A program made the translations under genes and the position numbers. Source: Thermosediminibacter oceani DSM 16646 (GTDB lineage Bacteria; Bacillota; Thermosediminibacteria; Thermosediminibacterales; Thermosediminibacteraceae). Taken from it: DNA of 64,000 bases. Under the pieces are notes generated by a model. The model was not told the DNA's origin. It worked only from the letters and a program-made list of their open reading frames with translations, and did not search any database. Positions 17,335 through 25,333 of the stretch are shown here, in pieces. The stretch spans positions 620,001-684,000 of the forward strand of contig NC_014377.1 in assembly GCF_000144645.1 (NCBI RefSeq). The letters are read 5' to 3'. The first letter of the stretch is position 1. Each line of letters opens with the position of its first letter.

Positions 17335-18717
17335 ATGCCGGACGATCTCACGAAAATGGCGGAACCATACCGCATCAAGATGGTGGAACCTCTGAGGGTG
17401 TTATCCAGGGAGGAAAGGATACAGAAGATAAAAGAAGCGGGCTATAATACCTTTTTGTTGAAGTCGGAGGACGTTTATATCGACCTTCTGACCGACAGCG
17501 GCACTTCGAGCGATTACCAGTGGGCCGGAATGATAATGGGCGACGAAGCCTACGCCGGCAGCAGGAACTTCATCCACCTTTACGAAGCGGTAAAGGACAT
17601 TTTCGGCTACAACTACATGGTACCCACCCACCAGGGCAGGGGTGCCGAGAGGGTGCTGTTCCCGCTGCTTATAAAGAAGGGACAGTACGTTATCGGCAAC
17701 ATGCACTTCGATACGACCAAAGCTCATATCGAGATGGCGGGCGGCACTGCGGTCAATATGGTAATTAAGGAAGCGGAGGATACCGAAAATTACCACCCCT
17801 TCAAAGGCAACTTCGACGTGGAGCGGATGGAGAGGTTCATCCGGGAGAAGGGTTCCGAAAACATAGCTTTCATACTCGCTACCGTTACGTGCAACAGCGC
17901 CGGCGGCCAACCCGTTTCTATGGAGAACATAAAAGAAGTGAAGCGGGTCGCTGACAAATACGGCATAAGGTTCTTCATCGATGCGGCTCGTTTTGCCGAA
18001 AATGCTTATTTTATCAAGCAGAGGGAAAAAGGGTACGAAAATAAGTCGATTAAGGAAATCGTAAGGGAAATGTTCTCTTACGCCGAAGGCTTCACCATGT
18101 CGGCCAAGAAGGACGCACTGGTGAACATCGGAGGAATGATCGCGATAAAGGACGACGAGGACCTCTTCAGGAAAGTGCAGAACATGGTCGTGCCTCTTGA
18201 AGGATTCGTAACTTACGGGGGCCTTGCCGGCAGGGATATGGAGGCCATGGCAAGGGGTCTGGAGGAAGGGTTAAGCGAGGATTACCTGCACTGGAGGATC
18301 AACCAGGTGAAGTACCTGGGCGATAAGCTCAGGGAAGCCGGGATACCCATCCAGTACCCGACCGGCGGCCATGCAGTGTTCATCGATGGAAAAAAATTCC
18401 TCTCCCACGTGCCTCAGGAACAGTTTCCATCCCAGGCCATCTGCGTTGAGCTTTATATAGAAGCGGGCATCAGGGGCGTTGAAGTCGGAGCACTCCTGGC
18501 GGGAAGGGACCCGGTAACCGGAAAGGAGATTCTTCCCGCACTTGATTTCGTGAGACTCACCATACCGAGAAGGGTTTATACCAACAGCCACATGGATGTG
18601 GTGGCCGAGGCTGTAAAGAGGGTCTATGCCAGAAGGGACAGCATCAAAGGGCTGAGGTTCGTTTATGAGCCTCCGATTCTGAGGCACTTTACCGCCAGAC
18701 TCGAACCGGTAGAGTAA
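17335..18717 (+). CDS. tnaA: Tryptophanase (PLP beta-eliminating lyase)
   Basis: Splits tryptophan to indole, pyruvate and ammonia. The 460-aa protein matches the tryptophanase/tyrosine phenol-lyase family: [18 protein letters not shown], the PLP lysine in TMSAKKDA (Lys259) and [10 protein letters not shown]. Two residues known to separate the enzymes favour tryptophanase: Asp126 in FDTT (Thr in tyrosine phenol-lyase) and His451 in RHFTA (Phe there). ATG at 17335 has GGGAGGTTATAAA upstream; the longer frame from 17233 overlaps the previous gene. A terminator follows. No TnaC-like leader peptide was seen. Confidence 0.88.
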   Translation: MPDDLTKMAEPYRIKMVEPLRVLSREERIQKIKEAGYNTFLLKSEDVYIDLLTDSGTSSDYQWAGMIMGDEAYAGSRNFIHLYEAVKDIFGYNYMVPTHQGRGAERVLFPLLIKKGQYVIGNMHFDTTKAHIEMAGGTAVNMVIKEAEDTENYHPFKGNFDVERMERFIREKGSENIAFILATVTCNSAGGQPVSMENIKEVKRVADKYGIRFFIDAARFAENAYFIKQREKGYENKSIKEIVREMFSYAEGFTMSAKKDALVNIGGMIAIKDDEDLFRKVQNMVVPLEGFVTYGGLAGRDMEAMARGLEEGLSEDYLHWRINQVKYLGDKLREAGIPIQYPTGGHAVFIDGKKFLSHVPQEQFPSQAICVELYIEAGIRGVEVGALLAGRDPVTGKEILPALDFVRLTIPRRVYTNSHMDVVAEAVKRVYARRDSIKGLRFVYEPPILRHFTARLEPVE

Positions 18718-18736
18718 TGCTTTGGACCATAAAAAT

Positions 18737-18760
18737 AAGGCGGGTGATTGCCCGCCTTTA
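18737..18760. terminator. Bidirectional terminator
   Basis: AAGGCGGG-TGATTG-CCCGCCTTT lies between the converging tnaA and ychF genes. Confidence 0.8.
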
Positions 18761-18763
18761 AAC

Positions 18764-19858
18764 TTATACATTGAACCTGAAGAAAATCACGTCCCCGTCC
18801 CGCACCACATAATCTTTACCTTCCAGCCGGACGAGGCCCTTTTCTTTTGCTGCCTGCTGGCTGCCGCAGGCCATCAGGTCGGCGTAAGAAATCACTTCGG
18901 CCCGAATGAAACCCCGCTCGAAATCGCTGTGGATCCTGCCGGCGGCCTGGGGTGCTTTTGTGCCCTCCCGTATGGTCCAGGCCCTCACCTCTTTGGGACC
19001 GGCGGTGAAAAAGGTTATGAGACCCAGCAGGCGGTATCCCGCCCTTATAACTCTGTTCAGACCCGGCTCGTCAAGCCCGTAGGCCGAAAGGAGCTCGACT
19101 TTTTCCGGGTCGGGCAGGTCCGCCAGTTCGGCTTCTACTTTGGCGCATAAGGAGATAACCTGGGAACCTTCTTTTTCTGCGTATTCCCTCACTCTTTTGA
19201 CCAATTCGTTTTCCCCGCCGGCAATCAGATCGTCTTCGGAGATGTTAGCCACGTATAGCACCGGTTTTGCAGTGAGCAGGCAGAGCTGCCTTACAATTTT
19301 CTGCTCCTCTTCTGTTAAATCCACAGCCCTGGCGGGCAAATTTTTCTCCAGAGATTCCTTCAAGCGTTCCAGCACCGAAAGTTCTTCCAGGTACTGCTTT
19401 TCTCCTGACTTGGCCTGCTTGCTGACTCTATCTATCCGGCGTCCCAGGGTTTCCAGGTCGGCGAATATGAGTTCCAGATTTATGGTTTCGATATCCCTTA
19501 TCGGGTCGACGCTACCGTCCACGTGGACCACGTTGGGGTCTTCGAAGCACCTTACCACATGGGCTATGGCGTCCACTTCCCGAATATGAGAAAGGAATTT
19601 ATTCCCGAGGCCTTCGCCGCGGCTGGCACCCCTGACCAGGCCTGCAATGTCTACGAACCTGATGGTGGCTGGTGTCACCTTCTGAGGATTCTCAAGTTTT
19701 GCAAGTTCGTCCAGCCTGCGGTCCGGCACCGCCACCACTCCGACGTTGGGCTCTATGGTGCAGAAGGGGTAATTGGCGCACTCGGCTCCCGCCTTTGTTA
19801 TAGCATTAAAAAGGGTGCTTTTGCCCACATTGGGCAGCCCCACTATACCGATCTCCAT
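18764..19858 (-). CDS. ychF: Redox-regulated ATPase YchF
   Basis: Obg-family P-loop NTPase that binds ATP in preference to GTP and associates with ribosomes. The 364-aa protein has G1 [12 protein letters not shown], the switch region around [22 protein letters not shown], and a C-terminal TGS domain with the closing ...[15 protein letters not shown]. Length equals the family norm. GAAAGGAG precedes the ATG. It is a single gene in a minus-strand unit. Confidence 0.96.
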   Translation of the reverse strand: MEIGIVGLPNVGKSTLFNAITKAGAECANYPFCTIEPNVGVVAVPDRRLDELAKLENPQKVTPATIRFVDIAGLVRGASRGEGLGNKFLSHIREVDAIAHVVRCFEDPNVVHVDGSVDPIRDIETINLELIFADLETLGRRIDRVSKQAKSGEKQYLEELSVLERLKESLEKNLPARAVDLTEEEQKIVRQLCLLTAKPVLYVANISEDDLIAGGENELVKRVREYAEKEGSQVISLCAKVEAELADLPDPEKVELLSAYGLDEPGLNRVIRAGYRLLGLITFFTAGPKEVRAWTIREGTKAPQAAGRIHSDFERGFIRAEVISYADLMACGSQQAAKEKGLVRLEGKDYVVRDGDVIFFRFNV

Positions 19859-20026
19859 TTTCTTTACTCCTTTCGAGAATTTGTCCCACTTTTTGTATTA
19901 TACCAGCACGGAAATTTACTGTAAACACGGCGCTCATTAGTTTGCGGACAAGGCAGGATTTTTGAGCCGGGATATAGAAATAATACCGGGGAACCCGTAA
20001 ATTTTGAACTATTGGAGGAAGATGAA

Positions 20027-20824
20027 ATGAAGTACAGGCTTGTCGTAACGGACCTGGACGGAACGCTGCTTGACAACGAAAAAAGGGTATCAAGCGCTAA
20101 TATCGAAGCTATAAAAAGATTAAGGGAAGCAGGTATCATGTTTACAATAGCCACCGGCAGGGGGGAAAGAGCCGCAGGGCCTTTCATAAAACTGCTGGGA
20201 ATAGACATGCCGGCGGTCCTTTTCAACGGCGGTGAGATTTATGACCCTTCGAGAGGGCCGGTTTACACCAGTTACTTGGAAAAAGATGTTTTCCACTTGG
20301 TGATAGACCACTTCAGGAACAGCGAAATGGGAATAGTGACCTTCCATCACGACCGGATATTTATAGCCGATTTAAAACCGTCCCATGACCTTTATCTTAA
20401 AAGGGAAAAGGTGGAAGTTGAAAGGCTGAAGGACCCGGAGGAAGTAGACGAAGTTAATAAGATCCTGCTGGTGGGCGATGTGCCCCTCGCTAAAAAGATG
20501 ATGGCCGAGCTCGAGAAAAAAGCAGGAATCCGTATAAATCACGTGCAGTCGGACAGGTTTTACCTGGAGGTAATACCGGATGGGGTTTCAAAAGCGGAGG
20601 GATTGAGAAAGCTGTGCGATATCCTGGGGATTGACCGGCAGAGCGTTGTAGCGATAGGGGATAACATGAACGACCTTTCCATGATAGAATTCGCCGGCTT
20701 AGGGGTTGCCGTAGAAAATGCCGAGGAAGAGATAAAAAGGGCAGCGGGGTTGATTGTACCAGCGAACACGGAAAACGGCGTGGCCTATTTAATAAAGAAG
20801 ATTATCGAAGGCGATATTACCTGA
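20027..20824 (+). CDS. Cof-type HAD-IIB hydrolase
   Basis: A predicted sugar-phosphate or cofactor phosphatase. The 265-aa protein has HAD motif I DLDGTLLD, motif II in FTIATGRG, and motif III/IV GDNMNDLSMIEFAG, with a type IIB cap (about 85-190). ATG at 20027 follows GGAGG by 8 nt; a TTG at 20012 coincides with that site and is not used. It converges on the pseudouridine synthase gene with only 5 nt between stops. Substrate is not predictable. Confidence 0.92.
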   Translation: MKYRLVVTDLDGTLLDNEKRVSSANIEAIKRLREAGIMFTIATGRGERAAGPFIKLLGIDMPAVLFNGGEIYDPSRGPVYTSYLEKDVFHLVIDHFRNSEMGIVTFHHDRIFIADLKPSHDLYLKREKVEVERLKDPEEVDEVNKILLVGDVPLAKKMMAELEKKAGIRINHVQSDRFYLEVIPDGVSKAEGLRKLCDILGIDRQSVVAIGDNMNDLSMIEFAGLGVAVENAEEEIKRAAGLIVPANTENGVAYLIKKIIEGDIT

Positions 20825-20829
20825 CATTT

Positions 20830-21561
20830 TTACAGGTTTACCGCCTCCGTTAAAATCCTTATCTCCTCATCGGTGAGTTCGCGCCACTCACCCGGCTCCA
20901 GGTTTTCATCCAGCTTTAAAGGCCCCATTGAAAGGCGCTTCAGGTAAGTCACTTCTTTGCCTCTGGCTTTCATCATCCGCTTGATCTGGTGGAACTTGCC
21001 TTCGTATATTGTTACCAGAGCCGAAGAAACCTCTCCGGCTTCCAGTATTTCCAGTTTTGCCGGGAGCGCCCTGTAATCCCCAAGGAAAACGCCTTCTTTA
21101 AAGGCCTTGACGTCTTCCTCTACAAGGCGACCTTTTACTTCCACGTAGTAGACCTTTTCGACTTTTTTTCTGGGGGATAGCAGCCTGTGGGCGAGTTGGC
21201 CGTCGTCGGTGAGAAGGAGCAGTCCTTCCGCGTCCTTGTCAAGCCTTCCTACAGGAAATAGATTTCTGTGGGAGAATTCATCTTCCAGCAGGTCTATTAC
21301 CGTGGTCTCTCGCCTGTCGTGGGTGGCGGAAATAACTCCTTGGGGTTTGTTCATCATGATGTAGATATGTTCTTTGAAAATCAGCAGCTCGCCCGAAACG
21401 CTTATGGAATCAACGGCAGGGGCCACCGGTGTACCGGCATCGGTGACGACCCGGCCGTTCACCTCTACTTCTCCCCGCTTTATTATTTTCTTCACATCCT
21501 TGCGGCTGCCGTAACCTGCCATACTGAGGACCTTGTCAAGACGCTCTGTTTTTTCAGCCAT
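20830..21561 (-). CDS. rRNA pseudouridine synthase (RsuA/RluB/E/F family)
   Basis: Isomerises a specific uridine in rRNA. The 243-aa protein has an N-terminal S4 RNA-binding domain (about residues 6-65, RLDKVLSMAGYGSRKDVKKIIKRG). The catalytic domain has MMNKPQGVISATHD, GRLDKDAEGLLLLTDDG containing the catalytic Asp, and FHQIKRMMKARGKEV. Sequence does not decide between RluB and RsuA target sites. Confidence 0.93.
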   Translation of the reverse strand: MAEKTERLDKVLSMAGYGSRKDVKKIIKRGEVEVNGRVVTDAGTPVAPAVDSISVSGELLIFKEHIYIMMNKPQGVISATHDRRETTVIDLLEDEFSHRNLFPVGRLDKDAEGLLLLTDDGQLAHRLLSPRKKVEKVYYVEVKGRLVEEDVKAFKEGVFLGDYRALPAKLEILEAGEVSSALVTIYEGKFHQIKRMMKARGKEVTYLKRLSMGPLKLDENLEPGEWRELTDEEIRILTEAVNL

Positions 21562-21696
21562 TTCACAAACCTCGCTTGATGATTTCTACATTTTATATAA
21601 TATATCATTCCTGCAATAAAAGGCAAAATCTTTTTCTCACAATTTTTATATACAAAGAGTTTAAAAAAATGAAGCAGTATCTCGGAAGCGTCTAGT

Positions 21697-21728
21697 TAAA
21701 AAATACAAGGGTACTTTCGGTACCCTTG
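21697..21728 (-). terminator. Terminator of the 133-aa protein gene
   Basis: CAAGGGTAC and GTACCCTTG form a perfect 9-bp stem. Read on the minus strand it runs into a T-rich tract (TATTTTTT). Confidence 0.85.
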
Positions 21729-21737
21729 TGCTCAATA

Positions 21738-22139
21738 TTACTTAACAATCGTGTACAGGAAATTTGCCATAAGGTGCTGAAATTCTTCGGTTTTCATAAG
21801 GCTTAAAAACATGGGAACCCATTTGTCGGTAGGCTGCACGGTACCGCCCCGGTCAGTGAATTCGAGGGTCTTTCCTTCTAGCTTCATCTGCGCTTTTTCA
21901 GTGATTTGAGTAAAGCACTCTACTGCGCACTTCGTCAGGTCTATGGAATTTGAAATCTTATCCAGAGCTTCTTTTAGATTTCCCGTGGTTATGGCTTGCC
22001 GGAGCAGCTTTTTGCCGACAGTGGTGAATGAAACAGGTTCATTTTCGGGAGTTTGCGTTGCTTCACTTTCCTCATTTTTAATTAAACTTTCCTGTTCCTC
22101 AGGCTCTTTAAAAGCATTTTCAAGTTCCTCTTTGGCCAT
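21738..22139 (-). CDS. Hypothetical 133-aa protein with acidic N-terminus
   Basis: I recognise no family. The first ~35 residues are Glu-rich and probably disordered. Residues about 38-133 look like a compact helical domain, containing GKKLLRQAITTGNLKEALDK, one pair of cysteines close together (KCAVEC) and TDKWVPMFLSLMKTEEFQHLMANFL. There is no signal peptide or transmembrane segment. GGAGGG precedes the ATG by 7 nt and a strong terminator follows, so it is a genuine gene. It is downstream of two tiny membrane-protein genes on the same strand but separated from them by a terminator. Confidence 0.75.
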   Translation of the reverse strand: MAKEELENAFKEPEEQESLIKNEESEATQTPENEPVSFTTVGKKLLRQAITTGNLKEALDKISNSIDLTKCAVECFTQITEKAQMKLEGKTLEFTDRGGTVQPTDKWVPMFLSLMKTEEFQHLMANFLYTIVK

Positions 22140-22241
22140 GGATAACCCTCCTTCTTCCTATTGGCTTTTTGAGCTAATATATAATATGAAATTTCCTAAA
22201 ACCTTGCCCTTGTGGCGTAATAGTAAAGCCCTGCAAGTATC

Positions 22242-22276
22242 AAAAAAAACCCTGGATGTATATACTACATCCAGGG
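22242..22276 (-). terminator. Terminator of the small Trp-rich membrane protein gene
   Basis: A perfect 11-bp stem CCCTGGATGTA/TACATCCAGGG with a 5-nt loop. On the minus strand it is followed by eight Ts. It lies 24 nt after the 31-aa ORF and supports its being a real transcribed gene. Confidence 0.88.
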
Positions 22277-22299
22277 ATTTGCTGCGATGTATTCTAATT

Positions 22300-22395
22300 T
22301 TAGGAGCACAGAACTATTATCACCACCGGCAGTAAGAATACTAATATAATGATGGGGAAAAACCACCACCACTGTATGTGGGTCAAGTCAGCCAT
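22300..22395 (-). CDS. Tiny Trp-rich single-pass membrane protein (31 aa), copy A
   Basis: Begins MADLTHIQWWWFFPIII and ends VVIIVLCS. It has a short polar head, then WWW at the predicted interface, then one hydrophobic helix interrupted by two prolines. AAGGGAGGTG lies 5-6 nt before the ATG, and the gene is closed by a strong terminator. It is paralogous to the 39-aa ORF just upstream, sharing WWW..F.PIII.VF..P..IIVL. No known family comes to mind; small coat or sporulation-membrane proteins such as YjcZ are comparable only in size. Confidence 0.7.
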   Translation of the reverse strand: MADLTHIQWWWFFPIIILVFLLPVVIIVLCS

Positions 22396-22477
22396 TGCTG
22401 CACCTCCCTTCTACCGTCTCTCCTACTTTCATAATATGCTTTAACTTCATAGGGTGCTAAGACAAAAAACTGCGATA

Positions 22478-22503
22478 AGCTCCGGGAGCTTTTTCCCCGG
22501 AGC
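22478..22503 (-). terminator. Hairpin between the two small membrane-protein genes
   Basis: GCTCCGGG/CCCCGGAGC stem of 8 bp. On the minus strand a T tract begins only about 9 nt after the stem, so it may be a weak terminator or an RNA-stabilising hairpin. Confidence 0.5.
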
Positions 22504-22516
22504 CTTCTTACTAATT

Positions 22517-22636
22517 TTAGACCGCCTGACCCAGAACTATTATTATGATCGGGAAGAAGAATACTACTATAATAATGGGAATGAACAGCCACCACCACCA
22601 GTTAAAGCTTCTCTGGGGCTTTGCAACGTCGGGCAT
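22517..22636 (-). CDS. Tiny Trp-rich single-pass membrane protein (39 aa), copy B
   Basis: Starts MPDVAKPQRSFN, then WWWW, LFIPIII, VVFFFPIIIIVLGQAV. One transmembrane helix follows a cluster of four tryptophans; positively charged residues precede it, suggesting N-in topology. AAAAGGAGGTG lies 5 nt before the ATG, among the best ribosome sites in the window. It is paralogous to the 31-aa ORF downstream on the same strand. Both are too short for default gene callers. Function is unknown. Confidence 0.7.
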   Translation of the reverse strand: MPDVAKPQRSFNWWWWLFIPIIIVVFFFPIIIIVLGQAV

Positions 22637-22878
22637 CTTGGCACCTCCTTTTACGTTTCTACTGATATAGTATTCAAGGGATATTCATGTGTGAATTGAG
22701 GGAATAAAAAGACGTTCTTTGTTTCAGACAACATTTAACAAATTTATAAATATGTAGATATCTTGCCATTTAAAAACAACGTTACGAGAATTTATCAGCA
22801 TATTGATTTCCTTTAAGGTTATTTTAAATATTAGAGTGAAAGAAAAATTGTGCCTTTTGATGGCAAAGGAGTGATTTT

Positions 22879-23217
22879 ATGCGGTCTTTCAGGCCTTTTT
22901 TGGCAGGCGTTTTTGCCGCCGCAATGGCTTATGTCCTGAGCCCTCAAGTCAAAAAAAGGGTCAGGCCTATGGTTGAAAAGGGCATGGAAAAGGTATCGGG
23001 CATGACCGAAAAGGGAAAGGAAAAAGTGGTAGAAATTAAGCACATGATGACTAAAAAAGTGATGGATGAAGGAGAACAGGTGGACCAGCTTGGCTATTAT
23101 GAAGAACTGGAGCGGCTGAAAGAGGAGAGAAACCAGTATTTAGAAGAAATCAAGGAACTAAAAGAGTTGGTAAATCATCTATATGATGAAATTAGGGAAC
23201 TAAAAAACAAAAGCTGA
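22879..23217 (+). CDS. YtxH-like small membrane-anchored protein
   Basis: A 112-aa protein with a short N-terminal hydrophobic segment (FLAGVFAAAMAYVLSP, about residues 7-22). A basic amphipathic stretch follows (VKKRVRPMVEKGMEKVSG...) and then a C-terminal coiled coil (about 70-110). This layout is typical of YtxH/gas-vesicle-like envelope stress proteins, although similarity is mainly architectural. AAAGGAGTG lies 7 nt before the ATG and a terminator follows directly. Divergent from the small membrane-protein cluster. Confidence 0.6.
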   Translation: MRSFRPFLAGVFAAAMAYVLSPQVKKRVRPMVEKGMEKVSGMTEKGKEKVVEIKHMMTKKVMDEGEQVDQLGYYEELERLKEERNQYLEEIKELKELVNHLYDEIRELKNKS

Positions 23218-23219
23218 GA

Positions 23220-23247
23220 GAGCCGTCCCCCGCGGCTCCATTTTTTT
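23220..23247 (+). terminator. Intrinsic terminator of the YtxH-like gene
   Basis: GAGCCG/CGGCTC stem followed by CATTTTTTT, 3 nt after the stop codon. Confidence 0.8.
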
Positions 23248-23254
23248 ATTCCCG

Positions 23255-23283
23255 TTGACACCCGGCGGCTTTTTGTATATAAT
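23255..23283 (+). promoter_or_regulatory. Consensus sigma-A promoter of thiM
   Basis: TTGACA at 23255-23260 and TATAAT at 23278-23283 with a 17-nt spacer. It is placed about 20 nt before the TPP riboswitch. Confidence 0.85.
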
Positions 23284-23301
23284 TCTACCAAAGCTGAATA
23301 A

Positions 23302-23393
23302 AACTACCGGGGGTGCTGCGAAGAGCGGCTGAGACGGGAATTTTCCCGAACCCTTGAACCTGTTTGGGTAATGCCAGCGGAGGGAGGGTAGTT
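23302..23393 (+). promoter_or_regulatory. TPP riboswitch (THI element)
   Basis: Contains the hallmark THI-box blocks GGGGTGC, GGCTGAGA, ACCCTTGAACCTG and GGGTAATGCCAGCG-AGGGA. P1 is closed by AACTACC (23302-23308) and GGTAGTT (23387-23393). It should bind thiamine pyrophosphate and shut off thiM. Confidence 0.96.
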
Positions 23394-23404
23394 GTTTTTA
23401 GGCG

Positions 23405-23433
23405 TTTCGTACCTCCTTGGTACGAATTTTTTA
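23405..23433 (+). terminator. TPP riboswitch expression-platform terminator
   Basis: TTCGTACC-TCCTT-GGTACGAA followed by TTTTTT, 12 nt after riboswitch P1 and about 95 nt before thiM. It gives ligand-induced transcription termination. Confidence 0.88.
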
Positions 23434-23528
23434 TTTTTTGGAGAGGAGGGTTTACTAAGCCCGGGCGAGAAAAACCCTGACTGCCAAAGGCGTGGTGAAA
23501 TGCTGATTAAAGATCGGGGGAGGAGTCC

Positions 23529-24326
23529 ATGATGATTGAGGGTCTGCTTGAAAAAGTGCGGAGTCAAAAACCCCTTGTCCACCACATCACCAATATTGTG
23601 ACGGTCAACGACTGCGCCAACGTGACCTTGGCGATTGGAGCATTGCCCGTGATGGCTCACGCGCTGGAAGAAGTTGAGGACATGGTAAAGGCGGCGTCGA
23701 GCCTCGTGCTGAACATCGGCACCCTTACGCCAAAGCAGGTGGAAGCCATGATCAAGGCCGGAAAAAAGGCGAATGAGCTGGGGGTACCCGTTGTGCTGGA
23801 CCCGGTGGGGGCCGGAGCCACGCCCCTCAGGACCGAAAGTGCCAAAAGGATACTGAGAGAGGTGAAAGTATCCGTGATAAAGGGCAACAGCGCTGAAATC
23901 GGAGTGCTTGCCGGTGCCGGCGGAAAGATCCGGGGGGTCGAAGCCGTCGGCAGCAGCGAAAACCTTTTGGCAGCGGCAAAGAAAATGGCTAAAGACTTAG
24001 GGTCTACTGTTGTGATATCGGGAGTAAGAGATATAGTTACCGACGGGGATAGGGTAGGGTATGTGGACAACGGTCACCGCTGGATGGGAACCATAACCGG
24101 CACGGGATGCATGCTGGCGTCGGTGATCGGCAGCTTCTGCGGTGTGGAAAGGGATTGCTTCAAAGCTTCCACTGCAGCATTGGTCGCCTTCGGTCTTGCC
24201 GGAGAACTGGCGGCGGAAAGACCGGAAGTCCGCGGCCCGGCGAGCTTTAAGGTGTGCTTCTTCGACGAACTTTACAATTTAACGAAAGAAAAGATACGAG
24301 CGGGAATGAAATATTCGCTTGCATAA
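23529..24326 (+). CDS. thiM: Hydroxyethylthiazole kinase
   Basis: Phosphorylates 4-methyl-5-(2-hydroxyethyl)thiazole for thiamine salvage. The 265-aa protein has the family blocks [46 protein letters not shown] and the anion-hole [21 protein letters not shown] precedes ATG-ATG. It is alone under a TPP riboswitch; ThiD and ThiE are not adjacent. A terminator follows directly. Confidence 0.96.
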   Translation: MMIEGLLEKVRSQKPLVHHITNIVTVNDCANVTLAIGALPVMAHALEEVEDMVKAASSLVLNIGTLTPKQVEAMIKAGKKANELGVPVVLDPVGAGATPLRTESAKRILREVKVSVIKGNSAEIGVLAGAGGKIRGVEAVGSSENLLAAAKKMAKDLGSTVVISGVRDIVTDGDRVGYVDNGHRWMGTITGTGCMLASVIGSFCGVERDCFKASTAALVAFGLAGELAAERPEVRGPASFKVCFFDELYNLTKEKIRAGMKYSLA

Positions 24327-24327
24327 G

Positions 24328-24352
24328 GAGCGGGAAAACCCCGCTCTTTTTT
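24328..24352 (+). terminator. Intrinsic terminator of thiM
   Basis: GAGCGGG/CCCGCTC stem followed by TTTTTT, immediately after the stop. Confidence 0.88.
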
Positions 24353-24473
24353 ATTTCTTTAATTAGATACAGACTGTGTGGAAGGAATAAAAAAATTCAT
24401 TGACTTTCGTAAAATTTTTGTATATTTTAGGGGAAGACAGAATACTGTCATCTTATTTAAGGGGAGAACAAAA

Positions 24474-24650
24474 ATGAGGTTTATTTTTAACAAATTTGTT
24501 TTATTTTCTTCAATCATATTTGTTATTTTGTTTACCGTTAACCTTTATGAACCCACAGCTTTGGATTTTATTGGGGCAATTGTTGGCGGGATTATATCGG
24601 GAATAATTATAGGAACGATTTTGTATGTTATCCGTAAGATCTTAACTTAA
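24474..24650 (+). CDS. Small two-helix membrane protein (58 aa)
   Basis: Starts MRFIFNKFVLFSS and has two predicted helices, FVLFSSIIFVILFTV and IGAIVGGIISGIIIGTILYVI. The second is glycine-zipper-like (GxxxGxxxG). AAGGGGAG lies 6-7 nt before the ATG. No family recognised; the AT-rich composition differs from neighbouring genes. Confidence 0.5.
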   Translation: MRFIFNKFVLFSSIIFVILFTVNLYEPTALDFIGAIVGGIISGIIIGTILYVIRKILT

Positions 24651-24990
24651 GGAGTGATTAGATTGGGTACAAGATTCGCTAAAAAGGTTTAGCTGGCTTG
24701 GTGCCATGGTCTTTACTGAAGAAGAACTATCGAGGCAGGTACGCGAAGCATCCCGGTAAAACATAAACTCAAACGACGTTAATCGCCTCCCATATAACGG
24801 GGCGCAATTTATATGGAAATAAAAGGGGCGTTTTACGCCCACTTATTATTTATAAACATTTAGGAAGGTACTTTCTCAAATCACACGCTGGTTATACAAT
24901 TAATTTTTAATAAAATGCGGTTATATTTTGAACCGGTTATGTCCTCTTTTTATACATAGAGAGAAGATACGATGAAAGGAGGAGCACTCC
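24651..24990 (+). other. Intergenic stretch without a recognisable gene
   Basis: About 340 nt with stops in all frames. It begins with an AAGGAGTG ribosome-site-like sequence followed by a TTG-started frame that stops after about ten codons (24664 onward), so it may be a decayed gene. A small hairpin GGGGCG-TTTTA-CGCCC sits near 24824-24839. No promoter or RNA motif was recognised with confidence. Confidence 0.4.
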
Positions 24991-25320
24991 GTGGAAATGT
25001 TTACTTACGATTTTCTGAGCACGTTGACGGGGACGGTAACCGCAACGGTACTCGTGGTGGAATTTTTAAAAGAACTGGGTCCTATAAAAAAAATACCCAC
25101 CCGGTGGGTGGTGTTTGCTGTATCGGAAATGATAGTTATAATCACGAGCATTGCAAGGGGGAACTTCGGGATAATCAATCTACCGTTGTATTTTTTGAAC
25201 GGATTGCTAGTCACCACCTTAGCAATGGGCAGCTGGCACCTGCTCTGCTACAATCTTCGGGATATCACGGTTAAGCACCGGATATACATACCTCCCGGCA
25301 GATGGAAGACGTTGAAATAA
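24991..25320 (+). CDS. Small membrane protein of unknown function (109 aa)
   Basis: Two or three hydrophobic segments (about 10-28, 42-58 and 65-82) and a polar basic C-terminus ending GRWKTLK. AAAGGAGGAG lies about 7 nt before the GTG start; an in-frame ATG two codons later is the alternative. The general plan (short N-term, KKIPTRW turn, hydrophobic pair) resembles holin-like or phage-derived membrane proteins, but no lysis enzyme is adjacent on this strand. The M15 carboxypeptidase gene converges from the right. Confidence 0.6.
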   Translation: MEMFTYDFLSTLTGTVTATVLVVEFLKELGPIKKIPTRWVVFAVSEMIVIITSIARGNFGIINLPLYFLNGLLVTTLAMGSWHLLCYNLRDITVKHRIYIPPGRWKTLK

Positions 25321-25333
25321 AGGTTTTTCCCGT

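Noticed and set aside
22454-22699. Tyr/Pro-rich plus-strand ORF (81 codons)
   Set aside because: It is the antisense shadow of the Trp-rich 39-aa gene (TGG codons read as CCA); the minus strand has the ribosome site.
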